DNA of 42,009 bases from assembly GCA_021204085.1 (NCBI GenBank), contig JAJPZY010000032.1, forward strand, positions 1 through 42,009, read 5' to 3'. Below the pieces are notes generated by a model. It was not told the DNA's origin and made no database searches. It worked only from the letters and a program-made list of their open reading frames with translations. This DNA is from Clostridiales bacterium (lineage in GTDB: Bacteria; Bacillota; Clostridia; Lachnospirales; Lachnospiraceae). The translations under genes and the position numbers were made by a program. This document shows, one piece after another, positions 16,016 to 25,779 of the stretch; position 1 is the first letter of the stretch, and each line of letters begins with the position of its first letter.

Positions 16016-17443
16016 TCACCCTCCCAGATGCAGGGTATTAATCAGCAGAACCCAGCTCAGTCCGTAATAAACAACGACCGCCACCAGATCGTTCACTGTA
16101 GTAATCAGCGGACCGGACGCCGCCGCGGGATCCACATGAATCTGCTTGAAAAACAACGGAATCACTGTCCCGACCGTGCTGGACACCAGCATGGCGACAA
16201 TCAGGGAAATACCGATACAACCGGAAACCGCCAGGGCAAATATCGGAGCCTGCCCTTTAAAAAATATAATAAACAGAGTTACAACAACAAAGGAAGAACC
16301 GCCCAAAACCAGCCCGTTGCAGAAGCCGACGCGGGATTCTTTCAAGACCAGCCCCACCTTTTGCTTCGCACTCAGGGTCTCATCCATCAAGACCCGGATG
16401 GTAACCGCCAGCGACTGGGTGCCGACATTGCCCGACATATCCAGTATCAACGACTGAAACGCCATGATCAGTGTGAGCTGCTCCACCACCCGCTCAAACG
16501 CGCTGACAACGGCCGATACGATCAGCCCGAGAAACAGCAGGGTGATCAGCCACGGCAGACGTTTTTTCATACTTTCAAAAAGCGTCTCCGTCAGATCTTC
16601 CTCTTCTGTCAGACCGGCGAAACGGGCATAATCCTCACCCATTTCTTCATCGACAACTTCAATCAGGTTCTGGGATGTAATGACGCCCAGGATTCGGTTA
16701 TCATTATCAAGAACCGGGATGGAATCTTCGGAGTAATCCTTCAGTTCTTCAATACAGTCGTCAATATTCTCGTGCGCATACACGTAAGGGAACGACGTTG
16801 CGATCAGATCTTCAAGATTCGTATCCTGACGGGCAATGATCAGCTCACGCAGGTCGATGGTTCCGTAAAAAGTATCTGTCTCATCCACCACAAAAATCGT
16901 CGTGACATTCGTATTGTCCGCGGCCTGGCTGATCAGCTCCCTCATTGCTTTTTTTACCGTAAGGTTCCGCCGGATCAGAATGTAATCCATGGTCATCTTG
17001 CTGCCGATCTCGTCATCATCAAATGACGCCACCAGCTCGACATCCCGCTTGGACTCCTCATCCATCAGGCTCATGATCAGGTCACGCTTACCCTCCGGGA
17101 ACTCATCCAGCAGTCCGGCCGCGTCATCCGACTCCATCTCGGAAATAACGGAAGCTGCTTTCACGATATCCAGCTCGTTCAGATAAAGAATCGCGTCTTC
17201 CTCATCCATATGCTCCAGAACATCGGAAAGGGTATTCAGCTGCAGCAAATTAAACAGCTTCTTTCTCTCCTGCGCCGTGAGCAGCGGAATGGCCTCGGCA
17301 ATATCATTCTCATGATAATCTTCAAGCTGATCCCTGAGGATCTTCGGTGATCGGTTACTTCGGATAATGGCCACGATTTCCTGTTCATAATCGGGTCGGT
17401 TTGTCATATCTTTGTCCGGAAGAATTTCATATTCGTTCTGCAT
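16016..17443 (-). CDS. mgtE: Magnesium transporter MgtE
   Basis: This 475-aa Mg2+ channel has the three expected parts: an N-terminal superhelical MgtE domain (about 30-135), two CBS domains (about 135-260) and a five-helix membrane domain (about 285-475). ISEMESDDAAGLLDEFPEGKR is characteristic of the N domain, and GNVGTQSLAV and the later DPAAASGPLITTVND lie in the pore region. The acidic interface that senses cytoplasmic Mg2+ is retained. The start at 17443 has GGAGG 8 nt upstream; an ATG at 17458 overlaps that site. A TTGACA lies at 17519-17524 on the minus strand, but no good -10 or magnesium riboswitch was seen. Confidence 0.93.
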   Translation of the reverse strand: MQNEYEILPDKDMTNRPDYEQEIVAIIRSNRSPKILRDQLEDYHENDIAEAIPLLTAQERKKLFNLLQLNTLSDVLEHMDEEDAILYLNELDIVKAASVISEMESDDAAGLLDEFPEGKRDLIMSLMDEESKRDVELVASFDDDEIGSKMTMDYILIRRNLTVKKAMRELISQAADNTNVTTIFVVDETDTFYGTIDLRELIIARQDTNLEDLIATSFPYVYAHENIDDCIEELKDYSEDSIPVLDNDNRILGVITSQNLIEVVDEEMGEDYARFAGLTEEEDLTETLFESMKKRLPWLITLLFLGLIVSAVVSAFERVVEQLTLIMAFQSLILDMSGNVGTQSLAVTIRVLMDETLSAKQKVGLVLKESRVGFCNGLVLGGSSFVVVTLFIIFFKGQAPIFALAVSGCIGISLIVAMLVSSTVGTVIPLFFKQIHVDPAAASGPLITTVNDLVAVVVYYGLSWVLLINTLHLGG

Positions 17444-17554
17444 GTCGACCACCTCCATTTCAGAAAGCCAGAAAACAAAAACCTCAATCTATTCTATTTT
17501 TGCATGAAAAGGCTGCTTTGTCAAAAATAATTTTCCGCGGTTGCCCGTATCCTG

Positions 17555-18781
17555 CTACAGCGCCGCCGCCGGCATCAGCCATGTCTGCCGATTAAACGGT
17601 ATCAAATCATCGGACATGCAAATTACAATTCCGGGCTGCACATTCAAATGCAGCCGATCCAATACTTTAAAATTTTTATCAGGATGTGCAGGAGATTTGC
17701 TCTTTTTTATTTCAATCGGATAAAGGTTCTCACCTTCCACAACCAGCAAATCCACCTCTCTCCTGTCCACATCACGGTAAAAATACAGGTTCGGGCGCTT
17801 TCCTGCATTATAATAGCTTTTGACGATTTCCGTAACAACGTATGTTTCAAAGAAAGCTCCGTCCATGGCACCATTTTCCAAAGTATCCGCTGTCGGCCAT
17901 CGGCACAGATAAGCAGCGAGTCCGGTATCCATAAAATAAAATTTCGGTGTTTTCACCAGTCGGTTGGTAATATTCGTAAAATAAGGACGAAGAATATAAA
18001 TCACACCGAAACGCTCCAGAATTGTCACCCACGCTTTTGCTGTCGGCGCGGAGACGCCTACGGCTGAGGCAATTTCCTCATAACGCAGCTCCTGCGACGT
18101 ACGGGCAGCCATAAAGACCAGAAAATCATAAAAAGCATTCAGCTTACCAACCTGCGCCAGATCTTTGATATCCCTCTCTATATAAGTATTCACATAATCC
18201 ATATAAAAACGATCCCGATCCATTCCCGTAGTGATCAGACGCGGCATTCCTCCGCAAAAAATGCGCTCATATATCTGGTGAACATCCTTTGGAACACAAT
18301 TACACATTCGTTCCCGCAATGAATCCAATGACGGATGAAACATCTGTGCCGGACGCTCTTCTATCTCTGCTGTGGATAATCCGGAGAGATCAAACACCGC
18401 CACTCTCCCGGCTAAAGACTCTGACACCTCCTTCATCATCGCAAATTTCTGCGATCCGGTCAGCCAGTACATTCCACCGGTTTCCTCCCCATTCAACGCA
18501 GCTTCATCTACGATCCGCTTCATCTCCAGAAGAAGCGAAGGTACCCTCTGGAACTCATCAATCAAAAGCGGCGCACCATACGTCTCAAAGAACAGCCCCG
18601 CATCCTGTTCTGCCAAACGTCTCGCATTCATATCATCTAAAGTAACATATCTGCGTTCCTTCTCCCTCAAGTGGTTCAACATCGTTGATTTCCCCACCTG
18701 CCTCTGCCCACAGACCATCACTACCGGATAATATTCTGACGCCTCCAGTATCTGCACTTCCAGATGCCGATTGATATACAT
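17555..18781 (-). CDS. AAA ATPase with DUF4143 domain
   Basis: This 408-aa protein has an N-terminal AAA_14 ATPase domain with Walker A GQRQVGKST near residues 25-33, Walker B LLIDEFQ (72-78) and LTGSQ as sensor region. The C-terminal half has the DUF4143 pattern, including a winged-helix-like LRYEEIASAVGVSAPTAKAW and a PD-(D/E)xK-like REVDLLVVEGENLYPIEIKK. Many anaerobes carry numerous copies; the function is unknown, though nucleic-acid-related roles have been suggested. It stands alone between a strong terminator hairpin and mgtE, with no partner gene. Confidence 0.88.
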   Translation of the reverse strand: MYINRHLEVQILEASEYYPVVMVCGQRQVGKSTMLNHLREKERRYVTLDDMNARRLAEQDAGLFFETYGAPLLIDEFQRVPSLLLEMKRIVDEAALNGEETGGMYWLTGSQKFAMMKEVSESLAGRVAVFDLSGLSTAEIEERPAQMFHPSLDSLRERMCNCVPKDVHQIYERIFCGGMPRLITTGMDRDRFYMDYVNTYIERDIKDLAQVGKLNAFYDFLVFMAARTSQELRYEEIASAVGVSAPTAKAWVTILERFGVIYILRPYFTNITNRLVKTPKFYFMDTGLAAYLCRWPTADTLENGAMDGAFFETYVVTEIVKSYYNAGKRPNLYFYRDVDRREVDLLVVEGENLYPIEIKKSKSPAHPDKNFKVLDRLHLNVQPGIVICMSDDLIPFNRQTWLMPAAAL

Positions 18782-18835
18782 AGCTCTGCCTCCAATCCTG
18801 TCTCCATCATTCCCTCACAATATCTTTTTATGCAA

Positions 18836-18876
18836 AATCCGAGTAAAATAAAGTCTGACTTTATTTTACTCGGATT
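18836..18876 (-). terminator. 19-bp perfect hairpin terminator after the GH13 gene
   Basis: AATCCGAGTAAAATAAAGT (18836-18854) pairs perfectly with its complement (18858-18876) around a CTG loop. On the minus strand TTTTGC follows, and on the plus strand CTTTTATACT. It most likely ends the alpha-glucan operon before the ATPase gene. A stem this long and perfect is unusual for a terminator. Confidence 0.7.
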
Positions 18877-19019
18877 CTTTTATACTGTCAATTCTATTTT
18901 CATCTCTGAAAAAATATATCAAAACGGGAATCACTAATAACCTGCATAGTCTTCCACCGGTAGAAAGAACAATCTTTTGAAAACAACAAACTCTTGACAG
19001 ATACCCATCTATATAATAT

Positions 19020-20570
19020 CTACTTTAACACCAGGAAGGACTGCGCCTCCAGCATAATCTCTCTGTTTTCCGCCTTTCCCTTTCCGATTGAGAAAATCTC
19101 TCTTCTCCCTGCTGCATCTACCGGAGCCGTCACCGTCTCCGTCGACGGATTCACTGCAATCAGGATATCACCCCTGCGATACACAAACGGAAGCTTTCCG
19201 CTCTCGGCATATACCGCTGCAAACTCCGCATCCGCCTGCAGATCTTCCTCGGCATGCCGCAGTGCCAGCAGCGCCCGTACCGTATGAAGCAGCGAATCCG
19301 CCTCAGCTTCCTGAGATTCTACGCTGGGCGCATCGGCCGCCGGATCTACCGGAAGATACAGCGCATCCGCCTCGCCGGTGGAGAAACCGGCATTTTTCCC
19401 CTTCGTCCACTGCATAGGCGTGCGGGCTCCGGTACGGAAGTATCCTCCTTCCTTTGTCGGGAGATCCAGATAACGCATACCGATCTCATCGCCGTAATAC
19501 AGAAACGGAACCCCCGGCATGGTAAAGATAAATGCATAGGCAAGCTTTAATTCTTCATCTGACAGATTATATTTCGGGCGAACCGTATCATGATTACAGG
19601 TAATCAGGCAATAATAGCCATCCTCTTTTGTCCCTTCATAATTCGGAAGATACTCCGTCAGGAATCGTGTGATATCCCCGTGGGCATCTTTCTTGAAAAA
19701 GCTGTTGTCCTCCCCGTGAAGTTTATCCGGCATGCCGTAATCACGCATAAGTGAATTGTAACCATTGTCCGGACGATTCAGATTAAAATCCATATGAAAT
19801 CCTGCTTTCAGCGACAGCTGCGGATCTCCCCACTCAGCGACAATAGCCGCTTCCGGATATTCTGCATCCAGCATTTCCCGGACATTTCTCCAGATAGCGC
19901 AGGTGCCGGATCTGACCTCATCATCATTTTTCACCAGAGAATACGCCATATCCACACGGAACCCATCGCATCCATGGTCCAGCCAGAAGCGCATGACATC
20001 CTTCATCGCCTCTCTGGTTGCGATGCAATCCGGATGATCCATCGGGAGCTGCCAATCCTCTTTACAATCCAGAAATCCATAGTTCAGGGCAGGCTGACAC
20101 TTAAAGAAATTCAACATATAAGTAGCGCTGCGCTCACACTCTCCGCCGACATAAGGGTATCCCGGCATCGGCTGAAAACAGAAATTTGTCCAGATATACC
20201 GATTGGAAAATTCGTTCTTTTCCGCCTTCCCGCTCTCCCGAAACCACTCATGCTCCTCCGAAGTATGCCCCGGCACCAGATCCAGCAGCACATGAATGCC
20301 TCTCTTATGTGCCTCGCCAAACAGGCGGTACAGATCATCGTTTGTCCCGTAGCGCGGGGCCACTTTTTTATAATCCCGTACATCATATCCGGCATCCTTA
20401 AACGGAGAATCATAGCAGGGGTTGATCCACAGTGCGTTGCAGCCCAATCCCTTAATATAATCCAGTTTCTCGATGATACCGTTGAAATCACCGATTCCGT
20501 CCCCGTTCGTGTCATAGAATGACTGCGGATAAATCTCATAAAATACAGCGTCTTTTAACCATTTCGGCAT
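19020..20570 (-). CDS. GH13 alpha-glucosidase / oligo-1,6-glucosidase type hydrolase
   Basis: This 516-aa enzyme of glycoside hydrolase family 13 cleaves alpha-glucosidic bonds. Nucleophile Asp207 is in GFRVDMAY, acid/base Glu246 in VAEWGDP and the third acid Asp328 in CNHDTVR; the first conserved region is LDLVPGHTS, with proline-glycine in place of the usual VxN. There is no signal peptide, so it works on imported oligosaccharide. Specificity among maltose, isomaltose and trehalose-like substrates cannot be fixed. AAGGAAG precedes the start. It is the last gene of the alpha-glucan locus, 177 nt downstream of malQ, with a candidate cre site in front. Confidence 0.88.
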   Translation of the reverse strand: MPKWLKDAVFYEIYPQSFYDTNGDGIGDFNGIIEKLDYIKGLGCNALWINPCYDSPFKDAGYDVRDYKKVAPRYGTNDDLYRLFGEAHKRGIHVLLDLVPGHTSEEHEWFRESGKAEKNEFSNRYIWTNFCFQPMPGYPYVGGECERSATYMLNFFKCQPALNYGFLDCKEDWQLPMDHPDCIATREAMKDVMRFWLDHGCDGFRVDMAYSLVKNDDEVRSGTCAIWRNVREMLDAEYPEAAIVAEWGDPQLSLKAGFHMDFNLNRPDNGYNSLMRDYGMPDKLHGEDNSFFKKDAHGDITRFLTEYLPNYEGTKEDGYYCLITCNHDTVRPKYNLSDEELKLAYAFIFTMPGVPFLYYGDEIGMRYLDLPTKEGGYFRTGARTPMQWTKGKNAGFSTGEADALYLPVDPAADAPSVESQEAEADSLLHTVRALLALRHAEEDLQADAEFAAVYAESGKLPFVYRRGDILIAVNPSTETVTAPVDAAGRREIFSIGKGKAENREIMLEAQSFLVLK

Positions 20571-20739
20571 GGTATTGTCTTCCTTAAAACTGTTTGACGG
20601 CCTTAAAATATAATATTGTCTGATAATATTAATATAACATAAAGATTGGGGATTTCCTGTAAAATTCCACCTGATTCTAATACAATTCTATGATTTTGCT
20701 TTCCGAATCAGATTACGGCACAATAGATACAACAAGTGA

Positions 20740-20752
20740 TGAAAACGTTACA
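20740..20752. promoter_or_regulatory. Candidate CcpA cre site
   Basis: TGAAAACGTTACA fits the catabolite-responsive element pattern TGWAARCGNTNNCA in its core. It overlaps the malQ stop codon and lies 170 bp before the GH13 start. A single match of this degenerate motif is weak evidence, though carbon catabolite control of this locus is expected. Confidence 0.35.
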
Positions 20753-22244
20753 GTGCCAGCCGCCCCGTCACCTGCGTCATCCTCCGCATCTTCTGAATGA
20801 TCTCCTCCGTAAATGCCTCTTCTTCCATTCTCCAGATCCAGTTTCCTCCGAGAGTGGACGGCGTATTGATCCTGGCCTCACTGCCCAGCCCGAGAAAATC
20901 CTGCGCCGGTATGATGCAGGTATCCGCCACACTGCGCATCGCGAGACAGATGAAATCCCAGTATGCGTCCTTTGCCGATGCACGGTCACGATTTATGTAA
21001 TCAAACGCCATGCTCTGATCTTCTTCATTAAGAGAAACACACCAGCCCGCCAGCGTATCATTGTCGTGGGTCCCCGTATAAACCACACAATTCTTGTCAT
21101 AATTATGCGGAAGGTAATCGCTCTCCTCCCGCGAATCAAAGGCAAACTGTATCACCTTCATCCCCGGAAATCCGCTGTCTTTTAAAAGCTGCTTCACGGT
21201 ATCCGTCAGAAATCCCAGATCCTCAGCAATGATCGGAACGTCTCCCAGGCTTTCATGAACCGCATCAAAGAGAGCCATGCCCGGCCCCGGCATCCACCTG
21301 CCGTGCTCCGCTGTTTTATCCCCATATGGGATTGCATAATACTCATCAAATCCGCGGAAATGGTCGATTCGAACCACATCATACAACCGCAGGCAGGCGG
21401 TGATTCGCCGAATCCACCAGACAAAGCCCGTTGTCTTATGGTAATCCCATCGATACAACGGATTTCCCCAGAGCTGTCCCGTAGCAGAAAACCCATCCGG
21501 CGGACATCCGGCCACGGCAGTCGGATGATTCTTTTCATCCAGTGCAAACAATTCCGGATTTGCCCATGTGTCCGCACTGTCAAAGGCCACATAAATCGGA
21601 ATGTCTCCGATAATCTGAATGCCGTTCTGGTTCGCGTAGGCTTTCAGCGCAAACCATTGCTTTTGAAACAGATACTGCAGATATTTATAAAAAGAAATCT
21701 CCTCACTCAGCGCTTTTCGATAACATTCCAGGACCGCCTGATTGCGGAGACGAATATTTTCTTCCCACTGATCCCAGCTTTTCCCGGCGTGCCAGTCTTT
21801 GACCGCCATGAACAGCGCATAATCCTCCAGCCAGTCCGCCTCGCGTTTTAAGAAATTGCGGTATTCCTCCGAATCCATAACACCCGCATTCATCGCCCGC
21901 ACATAGGCCTTTTTCAACAGTGGAAAACGCCCCTCATATATTTTTGCATAATCAATCTCAGCCTCATTCCGGCCGAAATCCACGGTTTCGCATTCTTCTC
22001 CGGTCAGGAATCCCTCTTCAACGAGTGCTTTTAAATCAATAAAATACGGATTCCCCGCAAATGTGGAGAACGACTGATAGGGGGAGTCACCGTACCCGGT
22101 TGGTCCTAACGGTAGAATCTGCCAGTAAGACTGCCCGGCTCCTTTCAGCATATCCACAAAATCATACGCCTCTTTTGAAAAACAGCCGATGCCGTATGAC
22201 CCCGGCAGAGACGCCACCGGCAGTAAAACTCCGCTTTTTCTCAT
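20748..22244 (-). CDS. malQ: 4-alpha-glucanotransferase (amylomaltase)
   Basis: This 498-aa GH77 enzyme transfers alpha-1,4-glucan segments between maltodextrins in the cytoplasm. The N-terminal SLPGSYGIG and ILPLGPTGYGDSPYQ are family hallmarks. The nucleophile Asp294 is in RIDHFRGF, the acid/base Glu341 in AEDLG and the third acid Asp394 in GTHDNDT. The length is normal for the short bacterial form. GGAGG lies 11 nt before the start. It lies between the response-regulator gene and the GH13 gene and completes the degradation of imported maltodextrins. Confidence 0.93.
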   Translation of the reverse strand: MRKSGVLLPVASLPGSYGIGCFSKEAYDFVDMLKGAGQSYWQILPLGPTGYGDSPYQSFSTFAGNPYFIDLKALVEEGFLTGEECETVDFGRNEAEIDYAKIYEGRFPLLKKAYVRAMNAGVMDSEEYRNFLKREADWLEDYALFMAVKDWHAGKSWDQWEENIRLRNQAVLECYRKALSEEISFYKYLQYLFQKQWFALKAYANQNGIQIIGDIPIYVAFDSADTWANPELFALDEKNHPTAVAGCPPDGFSATGQLWGNPLYRWDYHKTTGFVWWIRRITACLRLYDVVRIDHFRGFDEYYAIPYGDKTAEHGRWMPGPGMALFDAVHESLGDVPIIAEDLGFLTDTVKQLLKDSGFPGMKVIQFAFDSREESDYLPHNYDKNCVVYTGTHDNDTLAGWCVSLNEEDQSMAFDYINRDRASAKDAYWDFICLAMRSVADTCIIPAQDFLGLGSEARINTPSTLGGNWIWRMEEEAFTEEIIQKMRRMTQVTGRLAL

Positions 22245-22344
22245 ACTTTTCCTGTCCTCCCTGTCCTTACGCTGCGGATGGATTGCTCTTCTTTCTCCAT
22301 CCGCTCACAATGATACTCTCATATACGGTTCCTGTCACGCATCC

Positions 22345-23919
22345 TTACACTTCTCTTTTATATTCGCTCGGCAGTTTCCCGGTATATTGCTTAAATAACT
22401 GCGTAAAATAGGACGGGTTGCTGATCCCAACCTGTTCACAGATACTGCCGATGCTCTTCTTTCCATCCTCCAGAAGACTCTTCGCCTTCTCCATCCTGCG
22501 TTGGAGAAGATATTGCTTAAACGTCATATGCAGAGTATTTTTAAAAACCCTTCCGAAATAAACCGGATTCAGATAGACATAGGCTGCCACCGAGACAATG
22601 GAAAGATCCTCCTCCTGCAAATGTTCATCAATATAAGCCAGCGCAGCATTAATATAATCCTTCGCCGCCCCGGCAGACTGCATTTTCTCTTTCTTTCTGT
22701 TTTCCACTACAGCAATCAGAATCTCATAGCAGATATTCACAGACTGAACTGCCGTCAGCTGGTGTAACTGTGTATAATAATTGCGGAATTGCTGTTGCAG
22801 ATCCTCGGTCATCCCATAGGATTCAGAGATCATACATTCGGCTTTCAGCATCATATAATGAATCTGCCGGCACTGCTCCTCCTCTTTTGCCGGAAGGCTA
22901 TAGATAAATCCGACAAACGCCTGTTTCAACGCCGCCAGATCGTTTCCCCGTACCGCGCGGAGAATCGTTTCACTCTCCTGCAGACATAATCCCCCGCTTT
23001 TTTCCTCCGGTTCTCCGGGAAAATCAAAATATCCATCATCTGAAAAACTGGCAGCCGCAAAGAGGGTCTTCGCCTCCTCATAGCTGCGCTTTATACCGGA
23101 AATCCCCCGATAAGGCTTGGAGATCACTGCAACAATCGGAATCCGCAGTTCTTTTTTTACATTATCTACCATCCTCTTCAGCTCTTGAACAGCCAGCGCA
23201 TCGAACGTTTTTACAAGAAAAGCCGTGTTTTCGTCCCCGTTTTCAAATCTCCAGCAGAAGAACCTCTCTCTGATTACCTCCTCCAGACGCCGGGCAAAAT
23301 CCGGATCTTTCTGCAAGATCGGATTCATGATTTTATAAGCAAAATCATAATCTGCAAGGATGGTAATATACAGGTCCCCCTCACCGAGTTCACCCGCAAA
23401 AACCGCAAAAATCTCCTCCAGACGTTCCTTCGAAATGCTTCCGCGGATATACTGCCAAACAGACATCCGCAAATAAGAGTCGGAATCGCCCGCAAAAATC
23501 TTTTCCCAGCTCTCCGACTTTTCTGCCGTCTCCATCTGTTTCCTGCAGGCACGATACGCCCGCTCCATCGTCTCGCGAAGTTTGATGCTGTCAATCGGTT
23601 TCAGCAAATAAGCAAAAGCACCCAGATCACAGGCCTGCTGCGCATAAGCAAAATCCTGATAGGCACTCAGCACGATAAACAGGCAGTCCTGGCCTGATTT
23701 TTGAATCTCATCCATAACCATGAGGCCTGTGATCTGTTTCATGCGAATGTCTGTCAGAACCGCATGGGGAGCGGTTTCGCGGATTACTTTGATCGCCTGT
23801 TCTCCGCTTCTGGCGCTCCCCACCACTTCAAACCCCATGTCATTCCAGTCATAGGTGTCCAGCAGTCCCTGCAGCAATATTTCTTCATCATCTACGATTA
23901 CCAGTTTCAGTAATTCCAT
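22345..23919 (-). CDS. YesN-type response regulator with AraC HTH
   Basis: This 524-aa regulator has an N-terminal receiver domain with phosphoacceptor Asp57 in LTDIRM, acidic pair in VDDEE and Lys in LLKPID, a long middle region, and a C-terminal AraC double helix-turn-helix (about 420-520) with YFGRVFKNTLHMTFKQYL and the closing PSYFTQLFKQYTGKLPSEYK. It is the partner expected for the YesM-type kinase at 28671-30446 and would switch on this sugar locus. It starts 9 nt after the preceding permease stop with a weak ribosome binding site, which suggests translational coupling. Confidence 0.92.
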   Translation of the reverse strand: MELLKLVIVDDEEILLQGLLDTYDWNDMGFEVVGSARSGEQAIKVIRETAPHAVLTDIRMKQITGLMVMDEIQKSGQDCLFIVLSAYQDFAYAQQACDLGAFAYLLKPIDSIKLRETMERAYRACRKQMETAEKSESWEKIFAGDSDSYLRMSVWQYIRGSISKERLEEIFAVFAGELGEGDLYITILADYDFAYKIMNPILQKDPDFARRLEEVIRERFFCWRFENGDENTAFLVKTFDALAVQELKRMVDNVKKELRIPIVAVISKPYRGISGIKRSYEEAKTLFAAASFSDDGYFDFPGEPEEKSGGLCLQESETILRAVRGNDLAALKQAFVGFIYSLPAKEEEQCRQIHYMMLKAECMISESYGMTEDLQQQFRNYYTQLHQLTAVQSVNICYEILIAVVENRKKEKMQSAGAAKDYINAALAYIDEHLQEEDLSIVSVAAYVYLNPVYFGRVFKNTLHMTFKQYLLQRRMEKAKSLLEDGKKSIGSICEQVGISNPSYFTQLFKQYTGKLPSEYKREV

Positions 23920-23928
23920 AAGATAAGT

Positions 23929-24765
23929 TTACCCTTTCACAGCACCCGCCGCAACACCTTTGATGATGTATTTCTGACAGGTGAGGTAGAAAACGATCAC
24001 CGGAATAATACTCAATGTGATCAAAGCCATAATGGCGCCCAGATCCACAGAACCGTAGCTTCCCTGCAGATATTGGATATGAATCGGAATGGTCATATAC
24101 TTCGTACGGTCCAGAACCAGATACGGCAGGAGGTAGTCATTCCAGATCCACATGATTTCCAGAATCGCTATGGAAATCATCGTCGGCCGCAGCATCGGAA
24201 CAATCACGACAAAAAAGGTACGAACCGGCCCGCAGCCGTCAATCGCGGCAGCTTCTTCAATCTCCAGCGGCAGATCTTTTACAAAGCCGGTGAACATAAA
24301 CACCGCCATTCCTGCCCCGAACCCCAGATAAATGATCGGTATCGTCCACGGTGTATTCAGCTTTAGCGTATCGGCCGTCTTTGCCAGTGTAAACATCAGC
24401 ATCTGGAACGGTACAACCATGGAAAACACAAACAGGTAGTAGCAAACCTTGCAAAATACGGTATTGACTCTCGCGATGTACCAGGCCGCCATAGACGTAC
24501 ACAAAAGAATCAGCGCGGTAGATAACAATGTAATAATAAAACTGAATAAAACGGATTTCAAAAAAGGATAGTTTCCGAAGGTAAACCCTTTCAGGTAGTT
24601 CGCCCACCCCACAAAAATGTCCCCGGACGGCCATGCAAAGGTCTGTGTCTTGACAGCAGTATTTTCCTTAAAGGAGTTCATCAGCACAATAAACAACGGT
24701 ACGATATACACCACAGAAATCACGGAAAACACTACCGTTAATGCAGTTGATCTTCTTTTTTTCAT
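23929..24765 (-). CDS. Carbohydrate ABC transporter permease (MalG type)
   Basis: This 278-aa permease has six membrane segments and the EAA loop EIEEAAAIDGCGPVRTFF; the C-terminus KGVAAGAVKG is typical. Its start overlaps the stop of the partner permease as ATGA (24762-24765), so the two are translationally coupled, and GGAGG lies 10 nt upstream. With the partner it forms the channel of the alpha-glucan importer. No ATPase gene is linked, as in the sucrose locus. Confidence 0.92.
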   Translation of the reverse strand: MKKRRSTALTVVFSVISVVYIVPLFIVLMNSFKENTAVKTQTFAWPSGDIFVGWANYLKGFTFGNYPFLKSVLFSFIITLLSTALILLCTSMAAWYIARVNTVFCKVCYYLFVFSMVVPFQMLMFTLAKTADTLKLNTPWTIPIIYLGFGAGMAVFMFTGFVKDLPLEIEEAAAIDGCGPVRTFFVVIVPMLRPTMISIAILEIMWIWNDYLLPYLVLDRTKYMTIPIHIQYLQGSYGSVDLGAIMALITLSIIPVIVFYLTCQKYIIKGVAAGAVKG

Positions 24766-25688
24766 GCCTGATCTACCTCCTTTGATTTCGTTGCCCTCAG
24801 CTGGATCAGAGAAATAGCTGCCACCAGAATAAAGAACAGCACGGCTTTTGCCTGCGCCACACCTCTGGACGAAGTATTCTGGCCATAGAATGTGTTATAA
24901 ATATTGAGGGCCAGCATTTCTGTCGTCTTTACTACGGTTCCGTCCGCCTTCCACGTGTACGGCTGCCCGGCCGTCAGTGCCAGGTTCTGGTCAAACAGTT
25001 TAAATCCGTTGGACAGAGAGAGAAACATACAGATTGTAATGGACGGCATCACATTGGGAATGATGACTCTGGTTAATGTCTGCCTGCCGCTGGCGCCGTC
25101 AATTTTCGCCGCCTCAATCATATCCTCCGATAAAGACTGGATTCCGGCAATATAGATAATCATCATATATCCGATCTGCTGCCAGCACATCACAATAACC
25201 AGCCCCCAGAAACCATATTTTGTCTCCAACAGGATGGAGGTATTAAACCGGCTTAAAATACCGTTAAAAATCATGTTCCAGATATAACCGAGTACGATGC
25301 CGCCGATCAGGTTCGGCATAAAAAATGCGGTTCGAAACAAATTTGCACCCTTAATCCCCCGGGTCAGTGCATAGGCAAGCAGAAAAGCAATCACATTAAT
25401 CAGCACCAGAGAAACCACCGCATATAGTGCCGTATACCAGAATGCGTGAAGGAAAGATGCATCCTGAAATGCCTTGATATAGTTTCCGAAACCGATAAAA
25501 ACCGCATCGCTGGTTGTTGTAAAACTGCAAAAGGAAAGATATAATCCCCTGAAAAACGGCCAGATAAACCCAATGGCAAACGCTGCCAGTGTCGGTCCCA
25601 TAAATAAGAGAAAATATTTTCGGATCGGGCGGGCGGTCATCGAAATTGAAGAAGACGATGCACCCCCGCCCCTGTTTTTCTTTTTCAT
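24762..25688 (-). CDS. Carbohydrate ABC transporter permease (MalF type)
   Basis: This 308-aa permease starts with a basic, Ser/Gly-rich cytoplasmic tail of about 25 residues and has six membrane segments. The EAA loop is EDMIEAAKIDGASGRQTL. AGGAAGGAG precedes the start. It follows the binding-protein gene after an 11-bp hairpin and overlaps the next permease by four bases. The linked malQ and GH13 genes make maltodextrin, isomalto-oligosaccharide or a related alpha-glucoside the likely cargo. Confidence 0.92.
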   Translation of the reverse strand: MKKKNRGGGASSSSISMTARPIRKYFLLFMGPTLAAFAIGFIWPFFRGLYLSFCSFTTTSDAVFIGFGNYIKAFQDASFLHAFWYTALYAVVSLVLINVIAFLLAYALTRGIKGANLFRTAFFMPNLIGGIVLGYIWNMIFNGILSRFNTSILLETKYGFWGLVIVMCWQQIGYMMIIYIAGIQSLSEDMIEAAKIDGASGRQTLTRVIIPNVMPSITICMFLSLSNGFKLFDQNLALTAGQPYTWKADGTVVKTTEMLALNIYNTFYGQNTSSRGVAQAKAVLFFILVAAISLIQLRATKSKEVDQA

Positions 25689-25714
25689 AAACTTACTCCT
25701 TCCTGTTAAGAATT

Positions 25715-25741
25715 GCGGGAGCAGAAAAGGTCTGCTTCCGC
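25715..25741 (-). other. Hairpin between binding-protein and permease genes
   Basis: GCGGGAGCAGA (25715-25725) pairs with TCTGCTTCCGC (25731-25741) with one wobble pair and a 5-nt loop. No T run follows on the minus strand. It is at the same operon position as the hairpin at 13423-13474 and may likewise stabilise the binding-protein mRNA. Confidence 0.6.
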
Positions 25742-25779
25742 GAGTCGCTATACCGGACTGTCAAAGACAGATTGCCCGC

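Noticed and set aside
16001-17026. 341-codon plus-strand frame opposite mgtE
   Set aside because: It is antisense to a clear MgtE gene, has low-complexity Gln/Arg/His composition, and shows no ribosome binding site.
17501-17545. mgtE promoter or magnesium riboswitch
   Set aside because: A TTGACA is present, but no acceptable -10 at 16-18 bp, and the leader of about 80 nt is too short and unstructured for an M-box.
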